Assembly (NCBI RefSeq): GCF_019634775.1
Contig: NZ_JAHCAS010000004.1
Coordinates: forward strand, 1 to 64,000
Direction: 5' to 3'
Source: Dokdonella sp.
Lineage (GTDB): Bacteria > Pseudomonadota > Gammaproteobacteria > Xanthomonadales > Rhodanobacteraceae
DNA length: 64,000 bases
The notes under the pieces were generated by a model. The model was not told where the DNA came from. It did not search any database and was given only the letters and a program-made list of their open reading frames with translations. A program made the translations under genes and the position numbers. Positions 8,787 through 18,626 of the stretch are shown in pieces (within the stretch, counting starts at the first letter, position 1; every line of letters begins with the position of its first letter).

Positions 8787-9377
8787 ATGCGCCTGACCCT
8801 GCCAACCATCCTGACCCTGTTCCGCATCGTGTTGCTGCCGGTGATCGTGGTCGTGTTCTACCTGCCCGAGTACCACCCGGCCAGCGCACGCTGGTCGAAC
8901 ATCGCCGCCGCCGGCATCTTCACCGCCGCGGCGATCACCGACTGGCTCGACGGCTGGATCGCACGTCGTTTCAACATGACCTCGGCCTTCGGTGCCTTCC
9001 TCGATCCGGTCGCCGACAAGCTCATGGTCGCCACCGCCCTGCTGCTGCTCGTGCAACAGAACCCCACCCCGCTGATGGCGGTGACCAGTGCCGTCATCAT
9101 CGGCCGTGAGATCAGCATTTCGGCGCTGCGCGAATGGATGGCCGAGCTCGGCCAGCGGGCCAAGGTTGGCGTCGCCTGGGTCGGCAAATGGAAGACCGCG
9201 ATGCAGATCGTCGCGATCATCGTCTGCCTGCACCAGCGCGACTTTCCCGAGCTGCGCCTCTACCGCATCGGCGAAGGTCTGCTGGTCGTCGCCGCCGCGC
9301 TGACGATCTGGTCGGCCCTGGTCTACGTGCGCGCGGCCTGGCCTGCCCTGCGCGATGGGAACAGCGGCCGCATCTGA
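8787..9377 (+). CDS. pgsA: CDP-diacylglycerol--glycerol-3-phosphate 3-phosphatidyltransferase
   Basis: An inner-membrane enzyme that joins CDP-diacylglycerol and glycerol-3-phosphate to make phosphatidylglycerophosphate, the first step to phosphatidylglycerol and cardiolipin. The CDP-alcohol phosphotransferase signature DGxxAR...G...D...D is seen as DGWIARR, then AFGAFLDPVADK (residues about 54-76). Several transmembrane helices follow in a 196-aa chain, the expected size. It lies 9 bp after uvrC and upstream of two tRNA genes. Confidence 0.96.
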   Translation: MRLTLPTILTLFRIVLLPVIVVVFYLPEYHPASARWSNIAAAGIFTAAAITDWLDGWIARRFNMTSAFGAFLDPVADKLMVATALLLLVQQNPTPLMAVTSAVIIGREISISALREWMAELGQRAKVGVAWVGKWKTAMQIVAIIVCLHQRDFPELRLYRIGEGLLVVAAALTIWSALVYVRAAWPALRDGNSGRI

Positions 9378-9398
9378 GCGCGATCCGCACGATCAGGG

Positions 9399-9426
9399 TT
9401 GACTCCTCCGCGCCGTTCCGTAATAT
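9399..9426 (+). promoter_or_regulatory. Sigma-70 promoter of the tRNA-Gly gene
   Basis: TTGACT (9399-9404) and TAATAT (9421-9426) are separated by 16 bp and lie 12 bp before the tRNA, a near-consensus housekeeping promoter. Confidence 0.75.
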
Positions 9427-9437
9427 GCGCGTCCCAC

Positions 9438-9513
9438 GCGGGAATAGCTCAGTTGGTAGAGCGCAACCTTGCCAAGGTTGAGGTCGCGAGTTCGAGCCTC
9501 GTTTCCCGCTCCA
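9438..9513 (+). tRNA. tRNA-Gly (anticodon GCC)
   Basis: A complete cloverleaf: acceptor GCGGGAA/TTCCCGC, D-loop AGTTGGTAGA, anticodon loop CTTGCCAAG with GCC at 9471-9473, T-loop TTCGAGC, and an encoded CCA at 9511-9513. Confidence 0.97.
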
Positions 9514-9556
9514 GTTCGTCACGTGGTCCACGCCGTCCCGGCGACCTCGTCAAGCA

Positions 9557-9583
9557 AACCTCGGCTCGCCGAGGTTTTGTTTT
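9557..9583 (+). terminator. Rho-independent terminator after tRNA-Gly
   Basis: AACCTCGG / CCGAGGTT (8 bp, CTCG loop) is followed by TTTTGTTTTAT. It lies between the two tRNA genes, so tRNA-Cys probably has its own promoter or depends on readthrough. Confidence 0.8.
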
Positions 9584-9615
9584 ATCTGCCGACGGCTTAT
9601 CCTCGTCGGCCCACC

Positions 9616-9689
9616 GGCCTGGTGGCAGAGTGGTCATGCAGCGGCCTGCAAAGCCGTGTACGCCGGTTCGATTCCGACCCAGGCCTCCA
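9616..9689 (+). tRNA. tRNA-Cys (anticodon GCA)
   Basis: A complete cloverleaf: acceptor GGCCTGG/CCAGGCC, D-arm GGCAGAGTGGTCATGC, anticodon GCA at 9648-9650 in a CTGCAAA loop, T-loop TTCGATT, and encoded CCA at 9687-9689. Confidence 0.97.
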
Positions 9690-9743
9690 TCCCCTCCGTC
9701 GTTCCGGCACCCCCCGTTCGCCGTGGCGGTGCACTGCATTGAC

Positions 9744-10262
9744 ATGGCCTCCCCGCCGTTCTCCCTCTCGCCGATCGCGCATGTGCGCTCGCCGTACGCG
9801 AAGCGCATCGACGCGCCGCACCAGTCGACGGTGGTCGAAGGCACCGAGAGTGGTGGCTTGGCCGAAGCCCTCGTTGTGTTCGCCGACGGCTTTCCAGCCA
9901 CCGCGTTTCGAGATCTCGCCGGTTTCGAGCGTATCTGGCTGCTGTTCGCCTTCGATCGCAGCGAGGGCTGGAAGGCCGAAGTCAAGCCGCCGCGCGGCGG
10001 ACCGAAGCGCAGCGTGCTGGCGACGCGCTCGCCGCATCGGCCGAATGCGCTCGGCCTGTCTGCGGTCGAACTCGTTGCGATCGAGGACCACGCGCTGCGC
10101 GTGCGTGGTGTCGACCTGCTCGACGGCACGCCGATCCTCGACATCAAGCCCTACGTGCCGTATGCGGATGCGTTCCCCGAAGCGCGGGCCGGCTGGATCG
10201 ACGATATCGACGCCACCCAGGGCCGGCATTCGGCACCAGGGCCGCGCAAGCCGCGTCGATGA
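9744..10262 (+). CDS. trmO: tRNA (N6-threonylcarbamoyladenosine37-N6)-methyltransferase
   Basis: A TsaA/YaeB-fold S-adenosylmethionine-dependent enzyme of 172 aa that methylates t6A37 in threonine tRNAs. Family blocks are clear: SPYAKRIDAPHQ, GFERIWLLFAFD, ATRSPHRPNALGLSAVEL (the most conserved block) and LDIKPYVPYADAF. ATG at 9744 starts the conserved region; the open frame upstream crosses the tRNA genes and is not coding. E. coli TrmO is longer (235 aa) with a C-terminal extension; the short form here is common in other bacteria. It is followed by a strong palindrome. Confidence 0.92.
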   Translation: MASPPFSLSPIAHVRSPYAKRIDAPHQSTVVEGTESGGLAEALVVFADGFPATAFRDLAGFERIWLLFAFDRSEGWKAEVKPPRGGPKRSVLATRSPHRPNALGLSAVELVAIEDHALRVRGVDLLDGTPILDIKPYVPYADAFPEARAGWIDDIDATQGRHSAPGPRKPRR

Positions 10263-10282
10263 GGAAGAATCTCGGCGGGAGC

Positions 10283-10328
10283 CCGTTCACGGGCGATGCT
10301 CTCCGGTAAAAGCATCGCCCGTGAACGG
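10283..10328. repeat. Palindromic GCGATGC repeat, copy A
   Basis: Perfect 18-bp arms (CCGTTCACGGGCGATGCT at 10283-10300, inverse at 10311-10328) around a 10-nt loop, flanked by GGAG/CTCC. Related copies are at 33183-33240 and 51986-52058. Confidence 0.85.
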
Positions 10329-10390
10329 ACTCCTGCGAAATACGTGAGCCTGGAGCACATGCATTGCGTGCGCCAGGCGATCCCGGGATC

Positions 10391-11236
10391 ATGGCGTGGC
10401 ATACATCACAGCGAATCCCCGTGAAGCCGATCCCCGCTGCCTCCCTTGCCCGCCACCTCGCCCTCGCGCTGTTCGCGATGCCGGCCCTGGCGGCACCCGC
10501 CTTCGCGCAACTCGTCATGGAATCGGCGCGCCCGCCGGTGCGCATCGGCTACACGGTGGTCAACACGTTCCCGCACGATCGTGATGCTTTCACCCAGGGA
10601 CTGATCCATCGCGATGGTTTCCTCTACGAGAGCACCGGCCTCAACGGACGCTCCAGCCTGCGCAAGGTCGAACTCGAGACCGGCAAGGTCGTGCAGCGGG
10701 TCGAGGTCGACCAGCAGCACTTCGCCGAAGGCCTGACCGATTGGGGCAATCGGCTCGTGCAGATCACCTGGCAGACGCAGACCGGCTTCGTCTACGACTT
10801 GAAGACCTTCAAGCTCGAAAGGAGCTTCCAGTTTCCCGGCGAAGGCTGGGGCCTGGCCCGTGACCGGCACCACCTGATCCTGAGCGACGGCACGGCGACC
10901 CTGCGCTTCCTCGATCCGCAGACCTTCGCCGAAGTACGCCGCGTCGAGGTGACCTACCAGGGCAAGCCGCTGGCCCAGATCAACGAGCTCGAGATGGTCG
11001 AGGGCGAGTTGTTCGCGAATGTCTGGGGCACGGAAGTCATCGTCGTCATCGATCCGACCAGCGGGCGCGTGACCGGACAGATCGACCTGACCGGCCTGCT
11101 GCCGATGAGCGACCGCAAGCCACCGATCGACGTGCTCAACGGCATCGCCTGGGATGCGCAGCACAAGCGCCTGTTCGTCACCGGCAAGCTGTGGCCGAAG
11201 CTGTTCGAACTGCGCCTCGAACGGCCGAAGCCGTAG
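10391..11236 (+). CDS. Glutaminyl-peptide cyclotransferase (beta-propeller type)
   Basis: A periplasmic enzyme of the plant/bacterial-type glutamine cyclotransferase family, which turns N-terminal glutamine of peptides into pyroglutamate. After a signal peptide (ALALFAMPALAAPAFA) the mature part carries FPHDRDAFTQGLIHRDGFLYESTG, the most conserved segment, then repeats such as FAEGLTDWGNRLVQITWQ, FPGEGWGLARD, INELEMVEGELFANVW and LNGIAWDAQHKRLFVTGKLWPKLFEL. The start is uncertain: ATG 10391 (281 aa) and GTG 10421 both keep the signal peptide. A pyroglutamyl peptidase gene (pcp) lies 13 kb away, but no direct link is shown. Confidence 0.9.
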   Translation: MAWHTSQRIPVKPIPAASLARHLALALFAMPALAAPAFAQLVMESARPPVRIGYTVVNTFPHDRDAFTQGLIHRDGFLYESTGLNGRSSLRKVELETGKVVQRVEVDQQHFAEGLTDWGNRLVQITWQTQTGFVYDLKTFKLERSFQFPGEGWGLARDRHHLILSDGTATLRFLDPQTFAEVRRVEVTYQGKPLAQINELEMVEGELFANVWGTEVIVVIDPTSGRVTGQIDLTGLLPMSDRKPPIDVLNGIAWDAQHKRLFVTGKLWPKLFELRLERPKP

Positions 11237-11276
11237 CCGACGCAAAAACCCCTCTCAACGTCCGACCGGAACCTCC

Positions 11277-12176
<900 letters not shown>

Positions 12177-12417
12177 GCCCGGTGCGGAGAAGGCTCGTGG
12201 ATTGGTCGACCCGGCCGAACGAACCGCACTCGATCGGTGCATCGAATCGATGCCGGCGCAGCGAGCGCATGCAACAGGCGCCAAGCCGACGGCAGCACGG
12301 GTGTGTCGTCGACGCGTTGCAGCGCCGACCTCGGCGCCACGCGTGCCGGTGTGGCGGCAACGTCGATGCGAACCGCGGGAGCCATTGCCGGACTCCCGCG
12401 GTGTTACTTCGCTTCGC

Positions 12418-12837
12418 TCAGCGCGCCGTGGCGCGGCGCGGTTCGCGCAGTTGCTTCGACAGGGTATCGATGCGCTTCACCAGGGCGTCGACATCGGTCT
12501 TCGACGGCACGCCGAGCCAGGCCAGTGCGCGACCGGTGCCCGTATCGATGCGCGCCTCGACCGTGCGACGCACCTCGGCGAAACGCTGGCGTACCGGCTG
12601 CAGGCGCGACTTGACGACGAGTTCGACATCCTTGCCGAGCGTGCGCGCGACCTTCTCGCCCTTGGCCTGCACGCGCTGACCTTCGCTGACGAAGGCATCG
12701 AATGCCGCCAGCCCCTGCCTGCGCGCAATCGCGAACGCGCCGAGACCGGCCAGCCAAACGTTGCGCACAGCATCCGCCGCGACCGGCTTGACCACGCGCG
12801 TCGCCGCCACCTTCTTCGTCTTGACCTGCTTGACCAT
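12418..12837 (-). CDS. Phasin-like polyhydroxyalkanoate granule-associated protein
   Basis: A 139-aa basic protein with the layout of PhaI/PhaF-type granule proteins: a Lys-rich start, NVWLAGLGAFAIARRQGLAAFDAFVSEGQRVQ (the hallmark phasin segment), then a helical, Arg-rich stretch and PSKTDVDALVKRIDTLSKQL at the end, like the coiled-coil tail of these proteins. Phasins coat polyhydroxyalkanoate granules and can bind DNA. No PHA synthase is in this window, so the substrate granule cannot be confirmed here. ATG is preceded by GGAGAG. Confidence 0.85.
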   Translation of the reverse strand: MVKQVKTKKVAATRVVKPVAADAVRNVWLAGLGAFAIARRQGLAAFDAFVSEGQRVQAKGEKVARTLGKDVELVVKSRLQPVRQRFAEVRRTVEARIDTGTGRALAWLGVPSKTDVDALVKRIDTLSKQLREPRRATAR

Positions 12838-12925
12838 GATGCTCTCCTCGAAACGGATGAATCGGCATATGCCGACCGCGACATCGTGGGTGATGCAGGT
12901 CGAGCTTTCACCCTATTCCCGGCTC

Positions 12926-13687
12926 TCAGCGCATCCTGATCTGGCCGCTTTCCTGCTTGCGGTCCCAGGCGCGCAACTCGTCGCGGATGTGGGCGATGCC
13001 CTGCCGTCCAAGCGCGTTGCGCTTTTCGTCGAGGACGATGGCATCGAGCAGCTCGGCCATGCGTTGCGCGGTCGGCAGCAGGGCGTCCCATGCGTCAAGG
13101 GCGGTCAGCGGCCCCGGCAGGACCATGAAGAAGGTCACGCCGGGCGTTTCCAGCTCACTGATGCGGGCCATGTCGAAACTGCCGGGCTTGACCAGGTTGG
13201 CCATGCTGAAGATCGGGCCCTGCTCGTGCTTGCCGGCATGCATGCGGTGAAAGATGCCACGATCGCCGAACACGAGACCGGCCTTCTCGGCCGCAACGAC
13301 CAGATCCGGACCATCGATCAGGTGGCCGGCACGCGCACTGACGAACAGGGTGACGATGCGCTCGACCGGCACGTCGGGACGCACGCCGACCAGGGGCTTT
13401 GCCGGCGCCTTGGCGCGAGGCGGCACGTGTTCCTCGCTCGCTGGTTCGCCAAGCAGGTCGAGCTGTTCCCCGGCACGCGGAGAATCCTCCTCGCCGAGGT
13501 CGATGCCGCCCTCGCCGTCGAGAGTCGGCTCCACACGCTCGCCATTTCCGCGGCGTGGCGCCTGCGTGCGCCGGCCCTGTCCCGGTTTGCGTGGGCGCCC
13601 GAACAGATAGATCAGCGCCAGCACGACGAGTCCGATCACGAGCAGGACGATGCGCATCTCGTTCGTGCCGAGGGCTTGCTGCTCCAT
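12926..13687 (-). CDS. zipA: Cell division protein ZipA
   Basis: A membrane anchor for FtsZ at the division ring. The 253-aa protein has a single N-terminal membrane helix (IVLLVIGLVVLALIYLF), a basic then acidic, proline-containing linker to about residue 100, and a C-terminal ZipA domain (VTLFVSARAGHLIDGPDLVVAAEKAGLVFGDRGIFHR...GVTFFMVLPGP). The start with AGGAGG 6 nt upstream is favoured. It follows smc by 14 bp, the usual order in Xanthomonadaceae; ligA, often next, is not here, and a phasin gene follows instead. Confidence 0.93.
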   Translation of the reverse strand: MEQQALGTNEMRIVLLVIGLVVLALIYLFGRPRKPGQGRRTQAPRRGNGERVEPTLDGEGGIDLGEEDSPRAGEQLDLLGEPASEEHVPPRAKAPAKPLVGVRPDVPVERIVTLFVSARAGHLIDGPDLVVAAEKAGLVFGDRGIFHRMHAGKHEQGPIFSMANLVKPGSFDMARISELETPGVTFFMVLPGPLTALDAWDALLPTAQRMAELLDAIVLDEKRNALGRQGIAHIRDELRAWDRKQESGQIRMR

Positions 13688-13701
13688 GGGATTCCTCCTG
13701 C

Positions 13702-16700
13702 TCAGGCCGCTCCGGCCAGTTTAGCCGCTTCGGCGAGGTCGACCTGTACGAGGCGCGACACACCCGGTTCGCGCATGGTGACGCCACAGAGCTGGCTGGC
13801 CGCTTCCATGGTGACCTTGTTGTGGGTGACGAAGATGAACTGCACGTGCTCGCTCATTTCGGTGACCATGGCAGAGAAGCGGCCGACATTGGCCTCGTCG
13901 AGCGGCGCATCGACCTCGTCGAGCAGGCAGAACGGTGCCGGATTGAGGCGGAAGATCGCAAACACCAGGGATACCGCGGTCATCGCCTTCTCGCCGCCGG
14001 AAAGCAGCGAGATCGAGGTGACGCGCTTGCCGGGGGGACGGGCCATGATCGACACCCCGGTCGAGAGCAGGTCGTCGCCGGTCAGTTCGAGGTAGGCGTG
14101 CCCGCCGCCGAACAGGCGCGGGAACAATTCCTGCACCCCGGCGTTGACGCGGTCGAAGGTTTCCTTGAAGCGCTGCCGCGTCTCGCGATCGATCTTGCGG
14201 ATCGCGTTCTCCAGTGTCTCCAGTGCGGTCGTGAGGTCACCGAGCTGGGCATCGAGGTAGGTCTTGCGCTGCGACTGCTCTTCGTATTCCTGGATCGCGG
14301 CAAGGTTGACCGGTTCGAGACGACGGATCTTCTGTTCGAGATCGACCAGTTCGGCCTGCCATTGGGCGACGTCGATGTCGTCAGGCAGTTCCGCCGACAA
14401 GGCTTCGATGTCGAAGCCAGCTTCGGCGATGGCCTCGGCGAGCGCCTGCGCGCGCAGGCGGTGTTCCTGTTCGAGCAGGCGCAGGTCACCGATGCGCTGG
14501 CGCTGTTCGGTCAGGCCCTCGACGATCGCATTGCGTTCGGCCTCGAGGCGACGCAATTCACCGTCGCAATCCTCGAGCGCGCGACGCGCCTCGACAAGCT
14601 GCTTGTCGACCAGCAGGCGCTGGTTGAGGCAGGCCTGGCGCTCGGCCTCGAGTTCGGCGAGCGGGTCGCCCCCCTGTTGCAGCTGAGTCGCGATCTCGTC
14701 GCGACGGGTTTCGAGTTGGGCCTGCTGTACATGCAGGCGCTGCATGGCCTGTTCGAGCGAGGCCAGTGCGGAACGCTTCGATTCGACACCGAGCGCGGCC
14801 TGATGCTCGGCATCGCGGGCCTCGCGCAGGTTCATGCGCGCCTCCTCGCGTGCTTCGAGGCGACGCCGGCGTTCGGCATCGAGCTGCTGGCGCTGCTGTT
14901 CGAGGTCGCCCATGCGGGCGACTGCGGTATCGAGGCGGCCACGCGCCTCGCGTGCCTGTTCACGGTCGCCATCGAGCTTGGCCACCAGGCTTTCGAGTTC
15001 AGCACCGACGCGCACCAGGCGCTCCTGCGCGGTATCGAGGCGTCCACGCTGGCTCTGCAACTGGCCGCCGATTTCGGCCAGGCGTCGGTGCGTCGTGTAG
15101 ACCTCGCGTTGCGCATCATCGCGCAGCTGCTCGGCTTCGAGGCGCCGCTGCCTGGAGTCGTCAAGCTCGCCGGCATGCGCCTCGATCTCCGCTTCGAGCT
15201 GGTCGATGCGCTGGCCGAGGGCGACGATCTCCTTCTCGCGCGCGAGCACGCCGACCTGGGCGCCCTGCGCGCGGGCAACCCGTGCGAAACCGCGACCCAG
15301 CCATTCGCCGTCGGCGGTGATCACCGAATCGCCATCGCCAAGACGCGCAGCAGTCTCGCGTGCGGCCTGGATCGAATCGGCCGTGCGCACGCGCGCCAGC
15401 AGGGCCATCACTGCGACGGGTCCGCGTGCATGCGCGGCCAGCGTGCCGGCAGCGTCATCGCGCGTGGCCGGTGACTTCGCGACCAGGGCGAGATCGACCT
15501 CGCGCAGCGCTGCCAGTTCGCCGGCGGCCGACAGCGGATCGTCGACGAGGACCGCGTCGAGCCAGCCTTCAAGCACGGTCTCGACCGCGCGTTCCCAGCC
15601 GGCATCGACGTCGAGCACCTCACCAAGACGGCGCGTGCCGGTGAACCCGAGGCGGTCGAGCCATTCGCGTGCAGTACCGCCATCATCCCCCAGCGCGGCA
15701 TGCTGCAAGGCTTCCAGCGATGCCAGGCGGCCACGCGATTTTTCCAGTTCGCCGCGCTTGGCACTCAGCATGCCTTGCAACTGGCGCTCGCCCTCGACCA
15801 GGGCTTCGAGCGCCTGGCGTCGTTCGTCGAGGATCGCACTGGCGCCCTCCACACCTTCGCGCAGGCCGGCATGCTCGCTTTCGAGCGCTTCCAGCGCCGC
15901 CGCAAGCGCGCCGAGATCGGCGGCGGCGCGTTCGGCTTCGAGCGCCTCGCGGCGACGGTCGGCCTCGACCAGCTGGCGGTCGAGGTAGTCGAGGCGCGTG
16001 CGCTCGATCTCGGCGGCCTGCCCGGCCTGCGAACTGGCGGTGGCGTAGCCGTCCCACTGTTCCTGCCATTCGGCCAGCGCGGCTTCGGCGCCCGCGATCG
16101 CCACATTGGCGTTCTCGACGGCTTCGGCGAGTGCTTCGCGCTGCGGCGCCGAGTCGGCGAGTGCGGCGTGCAGCGTTTCGATCTGCGCAGCATCTCCGGC
16201 GATGTGCTCGGCGACTTCGGCCAGGGCACGCTCGGTTTCGCCACGCGCGCGCTCGAGCTGCTCGGCAAGCACGCGGTTGTGCTGGATCTGCTGTTCGACG
16301 CGGGCGATCTCGCCGCCCACGCGATAGACCTCGGCCTGCACGCCGTTGAGATGCTCGCTCGCGCCAGCATGGCGTTCACGACTGGTCTCGATCAGGGCTT
16401 CGCGCTGGCGCTGTTCCGCAAGTTGCTGTTCGATGCCCAGCTCGGCCTGGCGCAAGGCGCCGGACTGCGCCTCGAGTTCCTCGCGCGCGGCACGCAGCGA
16501 GACCGCCTTCGACTCGGCCTCCTTGCGCTTGTGCTGGGCCTGCAACTCCTGCCAACGCTCGGCGGCCCTGGCCTGGCGCTTCAGGTGCTCGAGCTGCTTG
16601 TCGACCTCGTCGCGCACGTCCTGCACGCGGTCGAGATTCTCGCGCGTGGCCTTGATGCGGCTTTCGGTCTCCTTGCGACGTTCCTTGTACTTGGAAATGC

Positions 16701-17205
16701 CGGCGGCTTCTTCCAGATGCACGCGCAGCTGCTCGGGATCCGCCTCGACGATCTGGCTGATCATGCCCTGCTCGATGATCGAATAGCTGCGCGGGCCGAG
16801 GCCGGTGCCGAGAAACAGGTCGGTGATGTCGCGGCGACGGCAGCGCGTACCGTTGAGGAAGTACTGCGACTGGCCGTCACGGCTGACCACGCGCTTGACC
16901 GAGATCTCGTTGTAATGCGCGTACTCGCCGGTGACCGTGCCGTCGGAATTGTCGAACACGAGTTCGACCGTGGCCTGGCCGACCGGTTTGCGTGCACTCG
17001 AGCCCGAGAAGATCACGTCGGTGAGCGAATCACCGCGCAGTCGGCTAGCCGCGCTCTCACCCATGACCCAGCGGATCGCGTCGATGATGTTGGACTTGCC
17101 GCAGCCGTTCGGGCCGACGACAGCCGACATGTTGGTCGGCAGATGCAGGGTGGTCGGATCGACGAAAGACTTGAATCCGGCCAGTTTGATCGTGGTCAGT
17201 CGCAT
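13702..17205 (-). CDS. smc: Chromosome segregation protein SMC
   Basis: The core ATPase of the Smc-ScpAB condensin, 1167 aa, which compacts and orients the chromosome. Walker A is GPNGCGKSN (31-39), followed by a long coiled coil, a hinge near residues 500-660, a second coiled coil, then the signature LSGGEKAMTAVSLVFAIF and Walker B CLLDEVDAPLDEANV near the C-terminus. MRLTTIKLAGFKSF is the conserved start, so ATG at 17205 is chosen over an upstream extension. Its partners ScpA and ScpB are encoded at 19379-20958 on the other strand. Confidence 0.98.
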   Translation of the reverse strand: MRLTTIKLAGFKSFVDPTTLHLPTNMSAVVGPNGCGKSNIIDAIRWVMGESAASRLRGDSLTDVIFSGSSARKPVGQATVELVFDNSDGTVTGEYAHYNEISVKRVVSRDGQSQYFLNGTRCRRRDITDLFLGTGLGPRSYSIIEQGMISQIVEADPEQLRVHLEEAAGISKYKERRKETESRIKATRENLDRVQDVRDEVDKQLEHLKRQARAAERWQELQAQHKRKEAESKAVSLRAAREELEAQSGALRQAELGIEQQLAEQRQREALIETSRERHAGASEHLNGVQAEVYRVGGEIARVEQQIQHNRVLAEQLERARGETERALAEVAEHIAGDAAQIETLHAALADSAPQREALAEAVENANVAIAGAEAALAEWQEQWDGYATASSQAGQAAEIERTRLDYLDRQLVEADRRREALEAERAAADLGALAAALEALESEHAGLREGVEGASAILDERRQALEALVEGERQLQGMLSAKRGELEKSRGRLASLEALQHAALGDDGGTAREWLDRLGFTGTRRLGEVLDVDAGWERAVETVLEGWLDAVLVDDPLSAAGELAALREVDLALVAKSPATRDDAAGTLAAHARGPVAVMALLARVRTADSIQAARETAARLGDGDSVITADGEWLGRGFARVARAQGAQVGVLAREKEIVALGQRIDQLEAEIEAHAGELDDSRQRRLEAEQLRDDAQREVYTTHRRLAEIGGQLQSQRGRLDTAQERLVRVGAELESLVAKLDGDREQAREARGRLDTAVARMGDLEQQRQQLDAERRRRLEAREEARMNLREARDAEHQAALGVESKRSALASLEQAMQRLHVQQAQLETRRDEIATQLQQGGDPLAELEAERQACLNQRLLVDKQLVEARRALEDCDGELRRLEAERNAIVEGLTEQRQRIGDLRLLEQEHRLRAQALAEAIAEAGFDIEALSAELPDDIDVAQWQAELVDLEQKIRRLEPVNLAAIQEYEEQSQRKTYLDAQLGDLTTALETLENAIRKIDRETRQRFKETFDRVNAGVQELFPRLFGGGHAYLELTGDDLLSTGVSIMARPPGKRVTSISLLSGGEKAMTAVSLVFAIFRLNPAPFCLLDEVDAPLDEANVGRFSAMVTEMSEHVQFIFVTHNKVTMEAASQLCGVTMREPGVSRLVQVDLAEAAKLAGAA

Positions 17206-17224
17206 GGTGTCGCAGGCTTCCTGC

Positions 17225-18061
17225 TCAGGGCTTGGCCGGGGTCGGCGTCTTCGTTTCCACTTTTGCCGCACTCATCAGCTCTTCGAGACGCTGATCGGCA
17301 TAGCGTGCGAGCACGCTGGCGCGCACGCCCTCCCGGACCTGCTCGAACGGCGGTGGCGTGACCGGACGGATTGTGCTCACGTGCAGCACGGCGAAACCAA
17401 AATCGGCCTTGATCGGCAGGCGCGTGGTTTCCCCTGCCTTCAGTTCGGCCAAGGCCTTGCCCAGTGGCTCGGGCAACTGCGCCGGGCGCACGCCGCTGAA
17501 CGCGCGCGCCTGCTTCGCCTTCGCACGCCAGGCCTCGAACACCGCCTCGAAGGGCTTGGTGGCGACGTCGGCAACGGCATTCAGCGCATCGTTCTCGTCG
17601 TCAAACAGCAACTGGGAGAAATCGTACTCGTCTGGACCGGCTGCGGCGACCTGACGGTCGTACTCGGCCTTGAGCGCGGCCTCGTCGACGGTGGCCGCCT
17701 CGCGGAACCGCGCCAGGGTGGCCTCGGCGCTGCCCTGCAGGCGATACAGCTCGACCCCTGCGAGAAAACCCGGGTCGCGCACGAAACCCTGCTTGCGCGC
17801 GGCCTGATCGAGCACGAAGTACTGGCGCAGTTCGAGCATTGCCCGTTCGCGCTGCTCCGGTACGCTGAGGTCGAGGCGACGGTCACGGGCGAGCAGTTCG
17901 AGCATGAGCTGCGGCACCGGCTCGCCGTTGATCGTCTCGACCATGGCCAGGTCGGCCGGCCATTTCGTCGTCGCCCCGCCCTGTCCGCCACAGGCGGCAA
18001 GCACGAGCACGGCGGAGGCAGCCGCGGCAACGCCGCGGATGAAGCGTGGAAACTCGGTCAT
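17225..18061 (-). CDS. Lipoprotein peptidyl-prolyl cis-trans isomerase (parvulin-like)
   Basis: A 278-aa exported protein with a lipobox (VLVLAAC, Cys24). The N-terminal chaperone-like part resembles SurA_N/PpiC-associated helices (LMLELLARDRRLD...LRQYFVLDQAARKQGF). The C-terminal part (YDFSQLLFDDENDA...GETTRLPIKADFGFAVLHVSTIRP) matches a PpiC-type rotamase fold. A role in folding envelope proteins is likely. Its stop overlaps the bolA start side of the cluster by 4 bp, and smc follows after 19 bp. Confidence 0.83.
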   Translation of the reverse strand: MTEFPRFIRGVAAAASAVLVLAACGGQGGATTKWPADLAMVETINGEPVPQLMLELLARDRRLDLSVPEQRERAMLELRQYFVLDQAARKQGFVRDPGFLAGVELYRLQGSAEATLARFREAATVDEAALKAEYDRQVAAAGPDEYDFSQLLFDDENDALNAVADVATKPFEAVFEAWRAKAKQARAFSGVRPAQLPEPLGKALAELKAGETTRLPIKADFGFAVLHVSTIRPVTPPPFEQVREGVRASVLARYADQRLEELMSAAKVETKTPTPAKP

Positions 18062-18330
18062 CGGTTCTCCCCGGGGGCGCGCGCGTCGATCGCGAGCGCG
18101 TGGATATCGGTTTGCATCAACGCGCCCAGCGCGCCGTAGACGGCACGATGGCGCGCCAGCGGCGCCATGCCGCTGAAGGCTTCGCTGACCAGGCGCACAC
18201 TGAAATGGCCACGGCCGTCGCGCGCGCCGGCGTGGCCGGCGTGACGATGGCTGTCATCGTCGACTTCGAGCAGGCTCGGCGCGAAGTGTTCGACCAGCCT
18301 CCTGCGGATCAGCTCCACGCGTGCAGTCAC
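18058..18330 (-). CDS. BolA family protein
   Basis: A 90-aa BolA/IbaG-type protein. The family fold is seen in [25 protein letters not shown], then [28 protein letters not shown], including the conserved histidine region used for [2Fe-2S] binding with monothiol glutaredoxins. It overlaps YciI upstream by 4 bp (ATGA) and the isomerase gene downstream by 4 bp, indicating tight co-translation. Confidence 0.92.
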   Translation of the reverse strand: MTARVELIRRRLVEHFAPSLLEVDDDSHRHAGHAGARDGRGHFSVRLVSEAFSGMAPLARHRAVYGALGALMQTDIHALAIDARAPGENR

Positions 18331-18626
18331 GGCAACACCTTGCGGAACGGACGCACACTGACCTCGCGATAGACCCCGGCTTCGACGTAGGGATCGGCCT
18401 GAGCCCAGACCTCGGCGGCGGCGAGATCGCCGAACTCGGCGACGATCAGGCTGCCGCTGAAGCCGGCCGCACCAGGATCCTCGGCATCGACGGCCGGAAA
18501 CGGCCCGGCCAGCAGCAAGCGACCGGCATCACGCAGCTGCACGAGCCGGGCGAGATGCGCCGGCCGTGCCGCCAGGCGCAACGCCTGCGTGTCCGGATGG
18601 TCGAGACCGGTGATTGCGTACCACAT
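18327..18626 (-). CDS. YciI family protein
   Basis: A 99-aa protein of the YciI/YCII fold: [28 protein letters not shown] at the start, then [11 protein letters not shown] and the conserved [23 protein letters not shown]. The His/Asp pair typical of this dimeric, ferredoxin-like fold is present (RPAHLARL and ADPY). Its biochemical role is not settled. ATG at 18626 starts the conserved protein; the open frame continues far upstream but has no protein-like composition. Confidence 0.9.
   Translation of the reverse strand: MWYAITGLDHPDTQALRLAARPAHLARLVQLRDAGRLLLAGPFPAVDAEDPGAAGFSGSLIVAEFGDLAAAEVWAQADPYVEAGVYREVSVRPFRKVLP

Noticed and set aside
13399-15474. 691-codon plus-strand frame within zipA/smc
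   Set aside because: Antisense to conserved zipA and smc; its translation is repetitive in a way that mirrors the coiled-coil codons and matches no family.
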